Below are positions 10,165 through 19,533 of a DNA stretch of 64,000 bases, piece after piece. The DNA is from Morococcus cerebrosus. GTDB lineage: Bacteria; Pseudomonadota; Gammaproteobacteria; Burkholderiales; Neisseriaceae. How positions within the stretch are numbered: the stretch's first letter is position 1; the number at the start of each line of letters is the position of its first letter. The DNA lies in the NCBI RefSeq assembly GCF_022749515.1, contig NZ_CP094242.1, forward strand, positions 434,001 through 498,000, in the 5' to 3' direction. The position numbers and the translations under genes are program-made. Under the pieces are notes generated by a model, which was given only the letters and a program-made list of their open reading frames with translations, searched no databases and was not told the origin of the DNA.

Positions 10165-12384
10165 TTAAAAATCGACCGAAGCCGACAGGGTGAAGCTGCG
10201 CGGTGTGCCGGCGTTCAGGTAGCCATTGTTAGGGTATCCGCCGACGGATGCCCAGTATTTCTTGTTGGCAACATTATCGAGGCGGGCGCGGAAGGTGGCT
10301 TCGTGCCTGCCGATTTGGGTGCGGTAGCGCGCGCCGATGTCGAAGCGCGTCCAGCCGCCGACTTTAAGCGTATTGGCCGCATCGGCGTAGGAAGAACCGG
10401 TGTAAACCATGCGTCCGTCAAACGCCAGCCCCTGCACTTTCGGCACTTCCCATTCCAAGCCGATGTTGGCCTGGGTTTTGGCCACACCGATGGTGCGTTT
10501 GCCGTCGGTCGAGGACGAGCCGGTGGATTTCTGTTTGGCATCGAGCAGGGTTACACCGCCCAAGAGTTTCACGCCCGGGGCAACTTCGCCGTAAACGGTG
10601 ATTTCCGCACCTTGGTGGCGGTCTTTGCCTTCGGAAGTGAGACGGGCGGTGTTGTTTTCGACAACGTAGAGCGAACGCGGTTTGTCGGTGTGGAACAGGG
10701 CCAATCCCGCGCCGAAGCCGTTGGCTTCAAATTTCGTGCCGATTTCTTTTTGTTTGGAAACATAGGGTTTGAGCGATTCGCCGGCATTGCTGACGGCGTA
10801 GGCCCGGCCGTTGATGGAGGCAGTCGAGCCTGCGGTCGCGCCTTGTCCCAGGCTTTCGATGTAGTTGCCGTACACCGACCAATTCGGCGTGATGCGGTAC
10901 ACCGCGCCGACGGCGGGACTGAGGCGCGATTTTTTGTAATTTTCGGTTTGCGCGCCCGTATTATAGGCGTAAGCCTTGTTATGCACCTGCTGCCAGCGCG
11001 CCCCGAGCATGAATTGCAGGCGTTTGTCCCAAAGGCTGAAGGTGTCGCCCAAGGCGAAGCTGGTCAGACGTGTTTTGCCGGTAACGGCAGGATTGCCCAT
11101 GTCGTTGCCCGAATACAGCGGGTCGGCGGCTGCGGGTTGCGGATAGCGGGACGGGTTGTAGAGGTTGGTCGTATATTGGTTGCCCCAATCCATGATGTAA
11201 GCGTTTTTGCGCGAGGATTGGAAACGGTTGGCGGCAGCGGTCCATTCGTGCTCTACCGCACCCGTATTGAATTTGCCGCGCAAACCGATTTCGCCCGTGT
11301 CGATTTTATCCTTACGCGCGTTGTCGAAGCGGTAAATCGATCCGTCGCCGTTGACATTGCGGACAGTCAGGTTTGCCAGAGAATTGTTTTCCTTGCTGCG
11401 GCGGAAGCCATAGGCGGCGTAGGCAGTCAGGTTGTCGTTGAAATCGTATTCGCCGCGCATTGTGCCGAACCAGTCGCGCTCGTTGGAATACGTCCACGGC
11501 TGCGCCCAGTTGGACGAGGCATCAGGCGCGGCCGGCACGGCGGTCAGGCCTGACAGGGTAACATTGGTACGCGTGGATTTGAGCTTGTTGTCCTGCCAAC
11601 CCAAATCGGCGGACAGGCGGGCATTTTCATTGCGCCAGTCTAAGCCGACATTGACCAGGCTGAGTTTGGACTTTTCGTCGTCTATTGCGGTTTTGCCGTT
11701 ATGGTGCGCCGCATTGACGCGCACGCCGAATTCCCGATTTTGTCCGAAACGGCGCGCCACGTCCGCTGCCAAACCACCGCGTTTTCCCGCGCCGTAATTG
11801 GCAGTCAGCCGGTTCAATCCTTCATTGGACGCGCGTTTGGGCAATACGGATACCGTGCCGCCGATATTGTTGCCGCCCGGCGCCATGCCGTTTAAGAAGG
11901 CGGATGCGCCGCGCTGGACTTCCACGCGTTCGAAAAGCTCGGTGGCGATGTATTGGCGCGGCAGGATGCCGTAAAGGCCGTTGTACATGGTATCGTCCGA
12001 TTCGGCGGCAAAGCCGCGTATGAAATAGGCTTCCTGAAAATTGCCGTAACCGCGCGCAACGCGGACGGTCGGGTCGTTTTGCAGTACGTCGCCGACGCTG
12101 CGCGCATGTTTGTCTTGAATCAGCCTATTGGTGTAAGCAGTATTGGAGAACGGCGATTCTAGGTTTTTTTTATTGCCCAAAATACCCACGCGGCTGCCGC
12201 GCGCCACCTGTCCGCCCTTAAATGCAGGAATCAAACCGCCCTTGGATGCGTCCGCGCTGGCGGTTACGGTGATGGTTTCGAGTTCGGCGGTTTCTCGGAC
12301 TTGGGGTTCGTCTGAGGCAAATGCCGCCGAAACGGCAAGGAGGGAGAGGCTGAGGATGCTGAGTCTGGAAGCGGGCTTAATCAT
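10165..12384 (-). CDS. TonB-dependent ferric siderophore receptor
   Basis: 739 residues with signal peptide 1-23 (ends AAFA/S), a TonB box ELETITVTA at about 34-42, a plug domain (to about 190, with PTVRVARGYG and YFIRGF) and a 22-strand barrel ending in ASVDF with the terminal phenylalanine needed for BAM insertion. It imports a ferric siderophore through the outer membrane using TonB energy. The plug pattern resembles the FhuA/FoxA group, so a hydroxamate ligand is plausible but unproven. It is the first gene of the locus, behind a promoter with a Fur-like box and a CREE. Confidence 0.93.
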   Translation of the reverse strand: MIKPASRLSILSLSLLAVSAAFASDEPQVRETAELETITVTASADASKGGLIPAFKGGQVARGSRVGILGNKKNLESPFSNTAYTNRLIQDKHARSVGDVLQNDPTVRVARGYGNFQEAYFIRGFAAESDDTMYNGLYGILPRQYIATELFERVEVQRGASAFLNGMAPGGNNIGGTVSVLPKRASNEGLNRLTANYGAGKRGGLAADVARRFGQNREFGVRVNAAHHNGKTAIDDEKSKLSLVNVGLDWRNENARLSADLGWQDNKLKSTRTNVTLSGLTAVPAAPDASSNWAQPWTYSNERDWFGTMRGEYDFNDNLTAYAAYGFRRSKENNSLANLTVRNVNGDGSIYRFDNARKDKIDTGEIGLRGKFNTGAVEHEWTAAANRFQSSRKNAYIMDWGNQYTTNLYNPSRYPQPAAADPLYSGNDMGNPAVTGKTRLTSFALGDTFSLWDKRLQFMLGARWQQVHNKAYAYNTGAQTENYKKSRLSPAVGAVYRITPNWSVYGNYIESLGQGATAGSTASINGRAYAVSNAGESLKPYVSKQKEIGTKFEANGFGAGLALFHTDKPRSLYVVENNTARLTSEGKDRHQGAEITVYGEVAPGVKLLGGVTLLDAKQKSTGSSSTDGKRTIGVAKTQANIGLEWEVPKVQGLAFDGRMVYTGSSYADAANTLKVGGWTRFDIGARYRTQIGRHEATFRARLDNVANKKYWASVGGYPNNGYLNAGTPRSFTLSASVDF

Positions 12385-12419
12385 TTGTATTTTCTTTCAA
12401 AAGTCGATCGTAACGGTTA

Positions 12420-12448
12420 ATTCTAAAAGAAAATTAATTTCATTTCAA
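12420..12448 (-). promoter_or_regulatory. Receptor promoter with Fur-like box in the spacer
   Basis: Minus strand: -35 TTGAAA (12448-12443), 17-bp spacer, -10 TAGAAT (12425-12420). The spacer contains TGAAATTAATTTTCT (12442-12428), which agrees with the 7-1-7 Fur motif TGATAATnATTATCA at 11 of 14 positions. Fur binding there would block RNA polymerase when iron is plentiful. Confidence 0.6.
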
Positions 12449-12453
12449 AAAAA

Positions 12454-12560
12454 TATAGTGAATTAAATTTAAATCAGGACAAGGCGACGAAGCCGCAGAC
12501 AGTACAGATAGTACGGCAAGGCGAGGCAACGCCGTACTGGTTTAAAGTTAATTCACTATA
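12454..12560. repeat. Correia repeat enclosed element, 107-bp form
   Basis: The termini TATAGTGAATTAA and TTAATTCACTATA are inverted repeats of the known CREE ends; the interior contains the CREE core (CAGGACAAGGCGACGAAGCC and CGCCGTACTGGTTT). It is the short form without the central insert. Its left end lies 5 bp from the -35 box of the receptor promoter. Confidence 0.93.
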
Positions 12561-12566
12561 AATGAT

Positions 12567-12602
12567 AAAAGGTCGTCTGAAACTGTTTTCAGACGACCTT
12601 TT
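12567..12602. terminator. DUS-hairpin terminator after avtA
   Basis: Inverted AGGTCGTCTGAAA pair with flanking A and T runs, immediately downstream of avtA on the minus strand and adjacent to the CREE. Confidence 0.75.
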
Positions 12603-12628
12603 GACTGAATGGCTGTCAACTTTACCGT

Positions 12629-13921
12629 TTACGCCGCATCGTACAAACCGCGCACCACCCTGCCGATGGCGGCGATGCCTTTTTCCAGCGTTTCCGCGTC
12701 CTGCGCGATGCTCATGCGGATGCACTCGCGGGCGTGCGGGTAGTCCTGCGTGTCAATGCCGACGAAGAAATGTTCACCCGGAATAATCAGCGTGCCTTCG
12801 GCTTTGAGCATTTCGTACAGGGTTTGCGATGAAACAGGCAGGTTTTCAAACCAAAGCCACAGGAAAATCGCGCCTTCGGGCTTGTGGATTTTCAGCGAAT
12901 ACTCACCCAGCTCGCGCTTGAGCAGCGAGACGGCGGTTTGCGCCTGATTGCGGTAAAACGGTCGGATGACGTCGTCTGAAAGCTGTTTCAGACGACCGTC
13001 CTGCAACAGCGGCGTTGCGATGGCCGCGCCGAAGCGGGTGGGCGACAGGTTCACAATCGCATTCAGACTGCTGACGGCTTTGACGACTTCGGGCGCGGCG
13101 ACGATGATGCCGGTGCGCACGCCAGGTAAGCCGACTTTGGAAAGGCTGAAGCAGAGGATGATGTTTTCGTGCCAATTCAGCGTCACGTCGCTGTAAATGA
13201 TGTTGGGGAACGGCATTCCGTAGGCGTTGTCGATAATCAGCGGAATGCCGTGTTCTTGCGCCAAAGCGTCCAGCCGCGCCATTTCGCCGTCGGTCAACAC
13301 ATTGCCGGTCGGGTTAGTCGGGCGCGAACAGCAAATCGCGCCGATTTTGCCCGCTTTAAGTTCGGGCAGGCTTTCCAGCGCGTCAAAGTCCACGCGGTAT
13401 TTGAAGAAGCCTGCTTCGCCTTCGTGTTCGACCGCTTCGATTTTCGGTTTGACGGAAACAAAGTGCTGCCCTTCGACATGCACGTCGGCATAGCCGATGT
13501 ATTCGGGCGCGAGCGGCAGCAGGATGGCTTTCTCTACGGAAAGGTCGTCTGAAACCTTGAATTTGCCGCCGAAGAGGTTGAAAAGATAGAAAAACGCGTT
13601 CTGCGAACCGTTGGTCAGCGCGATATTGTCGGCGGTCAGGTTCCAGCCGTATTCGCGGTTGAGGAAGGCGGTCAACGCGTCAATCAGCGCGGCATCGCCT
13701 TGGGGGTTGGAGTAGTTGCCGATGTTCTCGACGGCGTGTTCCGCCGCCAGCTTGGAAAATACGTCGGCGAACACGGCATTGACTTCGGCGATCCGCGCCG
13801 GATTGCCGCCGCCGAGCATGTTGACGGGCTTATCGCTTTTGAGCGCGTCGCCGAGGTCGTCCATAAGTTGCAGGATGCCGCTGTGTTGCGTGAATTTTTC
13901 GCCGAATGCCGAGAACTGCAT
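12629..13921 (-). CDS. avtA: Valine-pyruvate aminotransferase
   Basis: 430 residues, fold type I PLP aminotransferase. Agreement with E. coli AvtA is high over recalled segments: FGEKFTQHSGI at the N-terminus, LTNGSQNAFFYLFNLF, PLAPEYIGYAD, SRPTNPTGNV, and SLSKVGLPG with the PLP lysine near residue 250. It interconverts valine and pyruvate with 2-oxoisovalerate and alanine. A complete DUS pair inside the gene (near 12975-13000) encodes the surface stretch DGRLKQLSDD; a further DUS encodes KVSDDLS. Promoter -10 TATAAT lies upstream. Confidence 0.95.
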   Translation of the reverse strand: MQFSAFGEKFTQHSGILQLMDDLGDALKSDKPVNMLGGGNPARIAEVNAVFADVFSKLAAEHAVENIGNYSNPQGDAALIDALTAFLNREYGWNLTADNIALTNGSQNAFFYLFNLFGGKFKVSDDLSVEKAILLPLAPEYIGYADVHVEGQHFVSVKPKIEAVEHEGEAGFFKYRVDFDALESLPELKAGKIGAICCSRPTNPTGNVLTDGEMARLDALAQEHGIPLIIDNAYGMPFPNIIYSDVTLNWHENIILCFSLSKVGLPGVRTGIIVAAPEVVKAVSSLNAIVNLSPTRFGAAIATPLLQDGRLKQLSDDVIRPFYRNQAQTAVSLLKRELGEYSLKIHKPEGAIFLWLWFENLPVSSQTLYEMLKAEGTLIIPGEHFFVGIDTQDYPHARECIRMSIAQDAETLEKGIAAIGRVVRGLYDAA

Positions 13922-13951
13922 GATGACTCCGTGTAAATATGATTGGCGGGG

Positions 13952-13960
13952 ATTATATCA
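13952..13960 (-). promoter_or_regulatory. avtA extended -10 promoter
   Basis: Minus strand TGATATAAT matches TGnTATAAT, about 30 bp upstream of the avtA start. Confidence 0.5.
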
Positions 13961-14021
13961 GCTTGATATGGTGAGGGGTCTCCTGCCAGCCTGAAAACGG
14001 GTTTCAGACGACCTTTGATAT

Positions 14022-14594
14022 TTAGGAAGATGTTCCGCCCGTCCATTCGGGTACGGCGCCGGTGTCGAAACCTAAAAGTGAAAGCGCGTGGGCGGTGCTG
14101 TGGGTGATGATGTCGTCTATGGTTTGCGGCTGCTGGTAGAGGGCGGGGGTAGGTGGGAAGACGATGCCGCCCATTTCGGTAACGCGGCGCATATTGTCTA
14201 GATGGGCAAGGTTGAGCGGGGCTTCGCGCACCATCAGCACAAGGCGGCGGCGCTCTTTCAGGACTACGTCCGCCGCGCGTGTCAGCAGGTTGTCGCCGAA
14301 GCCGTTTGCAACCGCAGCCAGCGTGCGCATCGAACAAGGGGCAATCAGCATCCCGTCGGTTTTAAACGAACCGCTGGCGATGGCGGAACCTATATGGTTT
14401 ATCGGATGGACGACATCGGCAAGGCGGTAGAGTTCGTCTTTTTCATACGGCGTTTCCAGCGCGCGCGTCATTTCCGCGCTTTTGGATACCACCAGATGCG
14501 TTTCGACATCGTGTGCGCGCAAAAGCGACAAGGCCTTGATGCCGTATTGAAAACCGCTGGCTCCGCTGATGCCGATAATCAAACGTCGGGTCAT
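14022..14594 (-). CDS. ubiX: Flavin prenyltransferase
   Basis: 190 residues, full length. It attaches a dimethylallyl group to FMN to make the prenyl-FMN cofactor of UbiD, the decarboxylase of ubiquinone synthesis. The N-terminal nucleotide-binding loop is [13 protein letters not shown], followed by [25 protein letters not shown] and the [14 protein letters not shown] motif of the family. ATG at 14594 lies in MTRRLIIG. It stands alone between avtA and the divergent gpmA; the other ubiquinone gene in the window is ubiC at 42.1 kb. Confidence 0.95.
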   Translation of the reverse strand: MTRRLIIGISGASGFQYGIKALSLLRAHDVETHLVVSKSAEMTRALETPYEKDELYRLADVVHPINHIGSAIASGSFKTDGMLIAPCSMRTLAAVANGFGDNLLTRAADVVLKERRRLVLMVREAPLNLAHLDNMRRVTEMGGIVFPPTPALYQQPQTIDDIITHSTAHALSLLGFDTGAVPEWTGGTSS

Positions 14595-14731
14595 GAAAGT
14601 CTTTCGTAAAAGCGTATTTTGGCAACATTATAAAGCAGGTCGTCTTGACAGGCAGGTTTCATATTTTGAACAGCGGCTGTTTGACTGAAGGCAAGGGTAG
14701 GGGAGGCGGTTCGGCAGAAGCAGCCGAAATA

Positions 14732-14740
14732 TGTTATAAA
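14732..14740 (+). promoter_or_regulatory. gpmA extended -10 promoter
   Basis: TGTTATAAA matches the extended -10 form, about 38 bp before the gpmA start. Confidence 0.45.
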
Positions 14741-14777
14741 TAAGCCCTTCTACGACCTAAAACTTGGAGCATACGAC

Positions 14778-15461
14778 ATGGAATTGGTATTTATCCGCCA
14801 CGGACAAAGCGAATGGAACGCGAAAAACCTGTTTACAGGCTGGCGCGACGTAAAACTGAGCGAGCAGGGGCTTGCCGAAGCTGCCGCCGCCGGTAAAAAA
14901 CTGAAGGAAAAAGGCTACGAGTTCGACATCGCCTTCACTTCCGTCCTGACCCGCGCGATTAAAACCTGCAACATCGTTTTGGAAGAATCCGACCAACTGT
15001 TCGTGCCGCAAATCAAAAGCTGGAGGCTGAACGAGCGCCACTACGGCCAACTGCAAGGTTTGGATAAAAAACAAACCGCCGAAAAATACGGCGACGAGCA
15101 AGTCCACATCTGGCGCCGCAGCTACGACACCCTGCCGCCGCTGCTCGATCCGAAAGACCCGTTCTCCGCGCACAACGACCGCCGCTATGCCAACCTGCCC
15201 GCCGATGTCATCCCCGACGGCGAAAACCTGAAAGTTACTTTGGAGCGCGTATTGCCGTTCTGGGAAGACCAAATCGCCCCCGCGCTTCTGAGCGGCAAAC
15301 GCGTCCTGGTCGCCGCACACGGCAACTCCCTGCGCGCATTGGCCAAACACATCGAAGGCATTTCCGACGAAGACATCATGGGCTTGGAAATCCCGACCGG
15401 TCAGCCGCTGGTGTACAAATTGGATGATAATTTGAAAGTGGTTGAAAAATTCTATCTGTAA
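14778..15461 (+). CDS. gpmA: 2,3-bisphosphoglycerate-dependent phosphoglycerate mutase
   Basis: 227 residues. It interconverts 3- and 2-phosphoglycerate in glycolysis. The phosphohistidine motif IRHGQSEWN is at residues 6-14 (His8), the specificity loop [14 protein letters not shown] near 85-98, and the second catalytic histidine in [11 protein letters not shown]. Slightly shorter than the 249-250 residues of the enteric enzyme, as in other Neisseria. Single gene closed by a DUS hairpin shared with the convergent neighbour. Confidence 0.97.
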   Translation: MELVFIRHGQSEWNAKNLFTGWRDVKLSEQGLAEAAAAGKKLKEKGYEFDIAFTSVLTRAIKTCNIVLEESDQLFVPQIKSWRLNERHYGQLQGLDKKQTAEKYGDEQVHIWRRSYDTLPPLLDPKDPFSAHNDRRYANLPADVIPDGENLKVTLERVLPFWEDQIAPALLSGKRVLVAAHGNSLRALAKHIEGISDEDIMGLEIPTGQPLVYKLDDNLKVVEKFYL

Positions 15462-15475
15462 GCTTTGCGGATAAT

Positions 15476-15520
15476 AAAAAGGTCGTCTGAAACCCTGATT
15501 TGTGGTTTCAGACGACCTTT
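15476..15520. terminator. Bidirectional DUS-hairpin terminator
   Basis: Inverted AGGTCGTCTGAAA pair with A5 and T3 flanks between the convergent gpmA and the small membrane-anchored gene. Confidence 0.8.
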
Positions 15521-15544
15521 CTTGTCTGAATACGCGTAGAAGGC

Positions 15545-15967
15545 CTATTGGGCGGTAAAGGTCGTCTGAAAAGTTTGTCCGCCTATGGTGATGTTGGCGA
15601 TGTAGTCGCGTCTGCCTTCGACGCAGACGGGCAGGTGGATTTGGTGCGCTTGCCAGGTGCGCGGGGATTGTTGTTGGAGCATATAGCGGTTGAAGCCCAT
15701 GTCCATGTCTTTCATGCTGAAGCTGATGCTGACTTGTTGTGTTTCGGCCGGGGTGTTTTCGACGGTGATGTCGAAGGCGGAGCGGTGGCTGATGGGGGTG
15801 GAGCGGACGTGCGAGCCGTCGGGCAGGATGCAGCCTTTGATGAGGTCGCACTCGGCCGCGCGGGCTTGGGGTTGTTGTTTCTGCCACCAGTCCAGCAGCA
15901 GGAGTTTGGCGGCGGCGAAGAGGATGAGGAGGACGCCTGCGAGGAGGAGTTTGCGGTTTTTGTCCAT
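15545..15967 (-). CDS. Conserved hypothetical protein with N-terminal membrane anchor
   Basis: 140 residues starting at MDKNRKLLLAG. The frame stays open further upstream, but that part overlaps the mutT-type gene and is not conserved in character, so the start at 15967 is preferred. One membrane segment (about 6-26) is followed by a periplasmic domain with three cysteines (two in AECDLIKGC, one in LPVCVEG). The 3' end runs into a DUS, which encodes the closing FQTTF. No function is recognised. It begins 1 bp after the Nudix gene, so the two are probably cotranscribed. Confidence 0.7.
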   Translation of the reverse strand: MDKNRKLLLAGVLLILFAAAKLLLLDWWQKQQPQARAAECDLIKGCILPDGSHVRSTPISHRSAFDITVENTPAETQQVSISFSMKDMDMGFNRYMLQQQSPRTWQAHQIHLPVCVEGRRDYIANITIGGQTFQTTFTAQ

Positions 15968-15968
15968 T

Positions 15969-16772
15969 TCAGACGACCTCGGTGTCATTGTCGGACAGGA
16001 CGGCGTGTGCGCCTGTCGAGAGCCAGCGGTCGCGGTAGCTTGAAACCAGTGTTTCGGGCGCGGCGACAACCAGCGGAACGGATACGCCTTGTTCCAATAT
16101 TTCAAGCACTTGTCGTGCGCTTGCGTCGTCGTTGACTTGCCAAACGACGACGTCGGCATCTTGAACACGCTGCCATTGTTCGCGGGTGTGTACCGACACC
16201 CAAACGCTTTGGGCTTGGGGCAGCTTGCCGAGTTTGCGCAGTTCGGTTTCTGAGATGAGGATGTTGGCGTGGTGCTGCTCAGCTAGGGAGTAGGGGGCGA
16301 CGCGGTATTCGCCGGTGCTGTTTTGTCCGTGCAAACCGGTTTTCAGACGACCTTGAAGCCGGCGCGGGACGGAGAGGGCGCGCAGCAGCGGACCGTTGGC
16401 AGGCAGCATGGGAGCGACGTTGAAATCGCCCGCTTTTTGCCACGACCATGCCTGTCCTTCGCGGGATTGGGGTTCGCCCGTCCATTGGTCGGGGTTTACC
16501 CATAGGAATTTCAGGAAGACGCGGGCGTGTTCGTAGGAATGGATTTTGGTCAGCCAAGGTGTGGCGGCGAGGATGCGGATGCCGAGTTCTTCTTCAAACT
16601 CGCGTTGCAGGGCTTGGAAGTCGGTTTCGCCCGCTTCGACTTTGCCACCGGCAAATTCCCAATATCCGGCATAGGGTTTGCCTTCGGGGCGGGAACTGAG
16701 CAGGTAGTCGCCGTCTTGGTTGAGCAGGATGCCGGCAACGACGCGGATAAGGGGGCGGGTGTCTTGGGTCAT
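15969..16772 (-). CDS. mutT: Nudix hydrolase with C-terminal ThiE/TenI-like domain (MutT family)
   Basis: 267 residues, twice the length of MutT. Residues 1-135 form a Nudix domain with a complete box (GGKVEAGETDFQALQREFEE, then LGI), as in enzymes that remove 8-oxo-dGTP from the nucleotide pool. Residues 150-267 resemble part of the thiamine-phosphate synthase/TenI barrel (NILISETELRKLGKLP), shorter than a full enzyme and probably not catalytic. The two parts are joined by a linker that contains a DUS (QGRLKT). The same fusion is known in other proteobacteria. Whether it is the main mutator-avoidance enzyme is not shown. Confidence 0.88.
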   Translation of the reverse strand: MTQDTRPLIRVVAGILLNQDGDYLLSSRPEGKPYAGYWEFAGGKVEAGETDFQALQREFEEELGIRILAATPWLTKIHSYEHARVFLKFLWVNPDQWTGEPQSREGQAWSWQKAGDFNVAPMLPANGPLLRALSVPRRLQGRLKTGLHGQNSTGEYRVAPYSLAEQHHANILISETELRKLGKLPQAQSVWVSVHTREQWQRVQDADVVVWQVNDDASARQVLEILEQGVSVPLVVAAPETLVSSYRDRWLSTGAHAVLSDNDTEVV

Positions 16773-16808
16773 GGGGATAGGGAGAAGGGTCGTCTGAAAA
16801 TTCGGAAA

Positions 16809-16830
16809 GGTCGGATTTGGGAATCCGACC
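16809..16830. repeat. Palindromic repeat of the TCGGAT/ATCCGA family
   Basis: GGTCGGATTTGGGAATCCGACC, a near-perfect 22-bp palindrome with a DUS 10 bp away, in the gap between acpS and the Nudix gene. Confidence 0.7.
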
Positions 16831-16847
16831 TGCCAATGGGTGCTGTC

Positions 16848-17225
16848 TTATTTTTCGGCAACGACAAATGCCAACACGGTGTCTTCTTCGTCGCTCATGC
16901 TGAGGCTGATGCGGCTGATGCCTTGTTCTTCCAGCCATTTGGACAGGGTGGGGGCGTAGAAGAATTCGGGTTTGCCCAATGCGTCATGCCCGATGCCGAT
17001 GTTGCGGAAGGAAACCGCGCCGCGTATGCCCGTGCCGACGGCTTTGGCGAAGGCTTCTTTGGCGGCGAAGCGTTTGGCAAGGTAGTTGACGGGTTTGCCC
17101 GCTTGCGGGAATTCGAGCAGCTCTTCGGGGGTGAGGATGCGCTCGGCAAACGCCTGTCCGAATTTTTTGCTCAGGCGGATGATGCGTTTGAGGGAAACGA
17201 TGTCTGTGCCTATGCCGTAAATCAT
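16848..17225 (-). CDS. acpS: Holo-[acyl-carrier-protein] synthase
   Basis: 125 residues, the usual length. It transfers 4'-phosphopantetheine from CoA to acyl carrier protein, needed for fatty acid synthesis. The magnesium-binding motif GIGTDIVSLKRI is at the N-terminus (Asp8) and the second signature RFAAKEAFAKAVG near residue 56. It follows pdxJ by about 50 bp on the same strand, an arrangement common in proteobacteria. Confidence 0.96.
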   Translation of the reverse strand: MIYGIGTDIVSLKRIIRLSKKFGQAFAERILTPEELLEFPQAGKPVNYLAKRFAAKEAFAKAVGTGIRGAVSFRNIGIGHDALGKPEFFYAPTLSKWLEEQGISRISLSMSDEEDTVLAFVVAEK

Positions 17226-17276
17226 GCGGTGGTCTCCTTGTTGAGAGAAGGTCGTCTGAAAAGGTGGTGTCGCCTA

Positions 17277-18005
17277 TCAAGGCAGCATTCTTGCCCTGAA
17301 CATGATTTCCTTCATCTGGCGGACGGCTTCGGGCAGGCCGAGGAAGAGGGCTTGGGCAATCAGCGAATGCCCGATGTTCAGCTCGCGGATGGCGAGGATT
17401 TGGGCGATGGGGGTAACGTTGTGTATGGTCAGGCCGTGTCCGGCGTTGACGACCAAGCCCAAATCGCTGGCAAAATGCGCGCCGTTTTGCAGACGCTCGA
17501 ATTGCTTGATTTGTTCGGCGTGGCTGTGTGCATCGGCGTATGCGCCGGTGTGCAGCTCGATAACGGGCGCGCCGACATCATAGGCGGCTTGGATTTGCTC
17601 GTTGTCGGCATCGATAAAGAGCGAAACGCGGATGCCCGCGTTGGTCAGGATTTTGGTGAACTCGGCGATTTTTTCCTGTTGCGCCAATACGTCCAAACCG
17701 CCTTCGGTCGTGATTTCCTGACGTTTTTCAGGCACGATGCACACGTCTTCCGGCATGACTTTGAGCGCGTTTTCCAGCATTTCTTCGGTCAGCGCCATTT
17801 CAAGGTTCAGGCGCGTGCGGATGGCGTTTTTGACGGCGAACACGTCCGCGTCTTTGATGTGGCGGCGGTCTTCGCGCAGGTGCATGGTAATCAAATCCGC
17901 ACCGTGTGTTTCCGCGACCAACGCCGCTTCCACGGGGCTGGGATAGGTCGTACCGCGGGCGTTGCGGACGGTGGCGATGTGGTCGATGTTTACACCTAAG
18001 AGCAT
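17277..18005 (-). CDS. pdxJ: Pyridoxine 5'-phosphate synthase
   Basis: 242 residues from ATG at 18005. It condenses 1-deoxyxylulose 5-phosphate with 3-amino-2-oxopropyl phosphate to give pyridoxine 5'-phosphate. The N-terminal [16 protein letters not shown] and the HLREDRRHI motif are diagnostic. The frame extends 23 codons upstream, but that part crosses a DUS and lacks an RBS; the chosen start is preceded by AAAGGA. Probably cotranscribed with acpS. Confidence 0.96.
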   Translation of the reverse strand: MLLGVNIDHIATVRNARGTTYPSPVEAALVAETHGADLITMHLREDRRHIKDADVFAVKNAIRTRLNLEMALTEEMLENALKVMPEDVCIVPEKRQEITTEGGLDVLAQQEKIAEFTKILTNAGIRVSLFIDADNEQIQAAYDVGAPVIELHTGAYADAHSHAEQIKQFERLQNGAHFASDLGLVVNAGHGLTIHNVTPIAQILAIRELNIGHSLIAQALFLGLPEAVRQMKEIMFRARMLP

Positions 18006-18128
18006 GATGTGTCCTTTCTTTGGATTTTCAGACGACCCGCTAATTGTAATCTTTCTGGTCGAAAAAGGCAGCATACCGACGCATGCTGCCTTGCTGATTG
18101 GGAAAAATTGCAGTTGCCATAAGGATGG

Positions 18129-18162
18129 AAAGTCGTCTGAAACTCCCTTTCAGACGACCTTT
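18129..18162. terminator. DUS-hairpin terminator after metK
   Basis: Inverted pair of AGTCGTCTGAAA (one arm) and AGGTCGTCTGAAA (other arm) with a 5-base loop, 7 bp past the metK stop on the minus strand. Confidence 0.75.
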
Positions 18163-18168
18163 ATAGCT

Positions 18169-19338
18169 TTATACGCCTGCGGCTGCTTTCAATGCGGCTG
18201 CTTTGTCGGTGCGCTCCCAAGTAAATTCAGGCTCTTCGCGGCCAAAATGGCCGTAGGCGGCGGATTTACTGTAAATCGGGCGCAAGAGGTCGAGCATTTG
18301 GACGATGCCTTTGGGGCGCAGGTCGAAATGTTCGCGAACCAGGGCAATCAGTTTGTCTTCGCTGATTTTGCCTGTGCCGAAAGTGTCGATGGAAATCGAA
18401 GTCGGTTCGGCAACGCCGATGGCGTAGGAAACCTGAATCTGACATTGGGTTGCCAAACCGGCGGCAACGATGTTTTTCGCGACATAACGGCAGGCGTAAG
18501 CGGCGGAACGGTCCACTTTGGACGGGTCTTTGCCGGAGAATGCGCCGCCGCCGTGCGGAGCTGCGCCGCCGTAGGTATCGACGATGATTTTGCGGCCGGT
18601 CAGACCGCAGTCGCCTTGCGGGCCGCCGATGACGAAGCGGCCGGTCGGGTTGATCAGGTATTTGGTTTCGGCAGTCAGCATTTCGGGCGGCAGAACGGGC
18701 TTGATAATCTGCTCGATCACGGCTTTGCTCAGTTCTTCATGGCTGATTGCAGGGTCGTGCTGGGTGGACAGGACGACGGTGTCGATGCGTTTTACTTTGC
18801 CGGTTTCGCTGTCGTAAACTACGGTCAGCTGCGCTTTTGCGTCGGGACGCAGCCACGGCAGGCGGCCGTCTTTACGCAATTCGCTTTGACGCTGCATCAG
18901 GCGGTGGCTGTAATAGATGGCAAACGGCATCAGGGTCGGGGTTTCGTCGCAGGCGTAGCCGAACATCAAACCTTGGTCGCCCGCGCCTTGGTTCAGGTCG
19001 ATGCCTTCGCCTTCGTTCACGCCTTGGGCGATGTCAGGGGATTGTTGGTCGTAGTACACGCCGACCGCGCAGCCGTTGGCATCAAAGCCCAACTCGGACG
19101 AGTTGTAGCCGATGCGTTTGATGGTCTCTCGTGCGACTTTGATGTAGTCCACATGGGCGGTGGTGGTGATTTCGCCCGCCAACACGCACAAACCGGTGTT
19201 TACCAGAGTTTCCGCCGCGACGCGCGCTTTGGGGTCTTGCGCCAAAACCGCATCCAAAATCGCATCGGACACTTGGTCGGCTACTTTGTCCGGATGGCCT
19301 TCGGAAACCGATTCGGAAGTAAACAGATATTCACTCAT
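18169..19338 (-). CDS. metK: S-adenosylmethionine synthase
   Basis: 389 residues from ATG at 19338. It makes S-adenosylmethionine from methionine and ATP. The motifs [14 protein letters not shown] (His15), [15 protein letters not shown] and the glycine-rich [19 protein letters not shown] are present. The frame is open for 55 more codons upstream, but these cross a DUS and the promoter; AAGGAAAAT before the chosen ATG decides the start. Upstream lies an unusual noncoding region that may be its leader. Confidence 0.97.
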   Translation of the reverse strand: MSEYLFTSESVSEGHPDKVADQVSDAILDAVLAQDPKARVAAETLVNTGLCVLAGEITTTAHVDYIKVARETIKRIGYNSSELGFDANGCAVGVYYDQQSPDIAQGVNEGEGIDLNQGAGDQGLMFGYACDETPTLMPFAIYYSHRLMQRQSELRKDGRLPWLRPDAKAQLTVVYDSETGKVKRIDTVVLSTQHDPAISHEELSKAVIEQIIKPVLPPEMLTAETKYLINPTGRFVIGGPQGDCGLTGRKIIVDTYGGAAPHGGGAFSGKDPSKVDRSAAYACRYVAKNIVAAGLATQCQIQVSYAIGVAEPTSISIDTFGTGKISEDKLIALVREHFDLRPKGIVQMLDLLRPIYSKSAAYGHFGREEPEFTWERTDKAAALKAAAGV

Positions 19339-19413
19339 TTCAATATTTTCCTTCAAAAACAAGCCGTCTGCTTTCAGACGACCTGTTGTTTCAATATACG
19401 TCCCACAACGGAA

Positions 19414-19422
19414 ATCATAACA
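19414..19422 (-). promoter_or_regulatory. metK-proximal extended -10 promoter
   Basis: Minus strand TGTTATGAT matches TGnTATAAT with one change, about 75 bp before the metK start and downstream of the terminator of the candidate leader RNA. Confidence 0.45.
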
Positions 19423-19509
19423 AAATTTCCACCTGCACTCCATCCAAATGATAAATATTCCCACTTGGATAAAGCGGTTCGGAATCCTGCCCGTACAGAA
19501 CATACGGGC

Positions 19510-19533
19510 AAAAAAATTCCCGCATCAAGCGGG
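19510..19533 (-). terminator. Intrinsic terminator 172 bp upstream of metK
   Basis: Five-base-pair GC stem CCCGC/GCGGG with a 5-base loop followed by AATTTTTTT on the minus strand. It is not made from uptake sequences, unlike almost all other terminators here. Confidence 0.7.

Noticed and set aside
10132..11553. 473-residue plus-strand frame opposite the TonB receptor
   Set aside because: Shadow of the receptor gene, composition typical of antisense frames.
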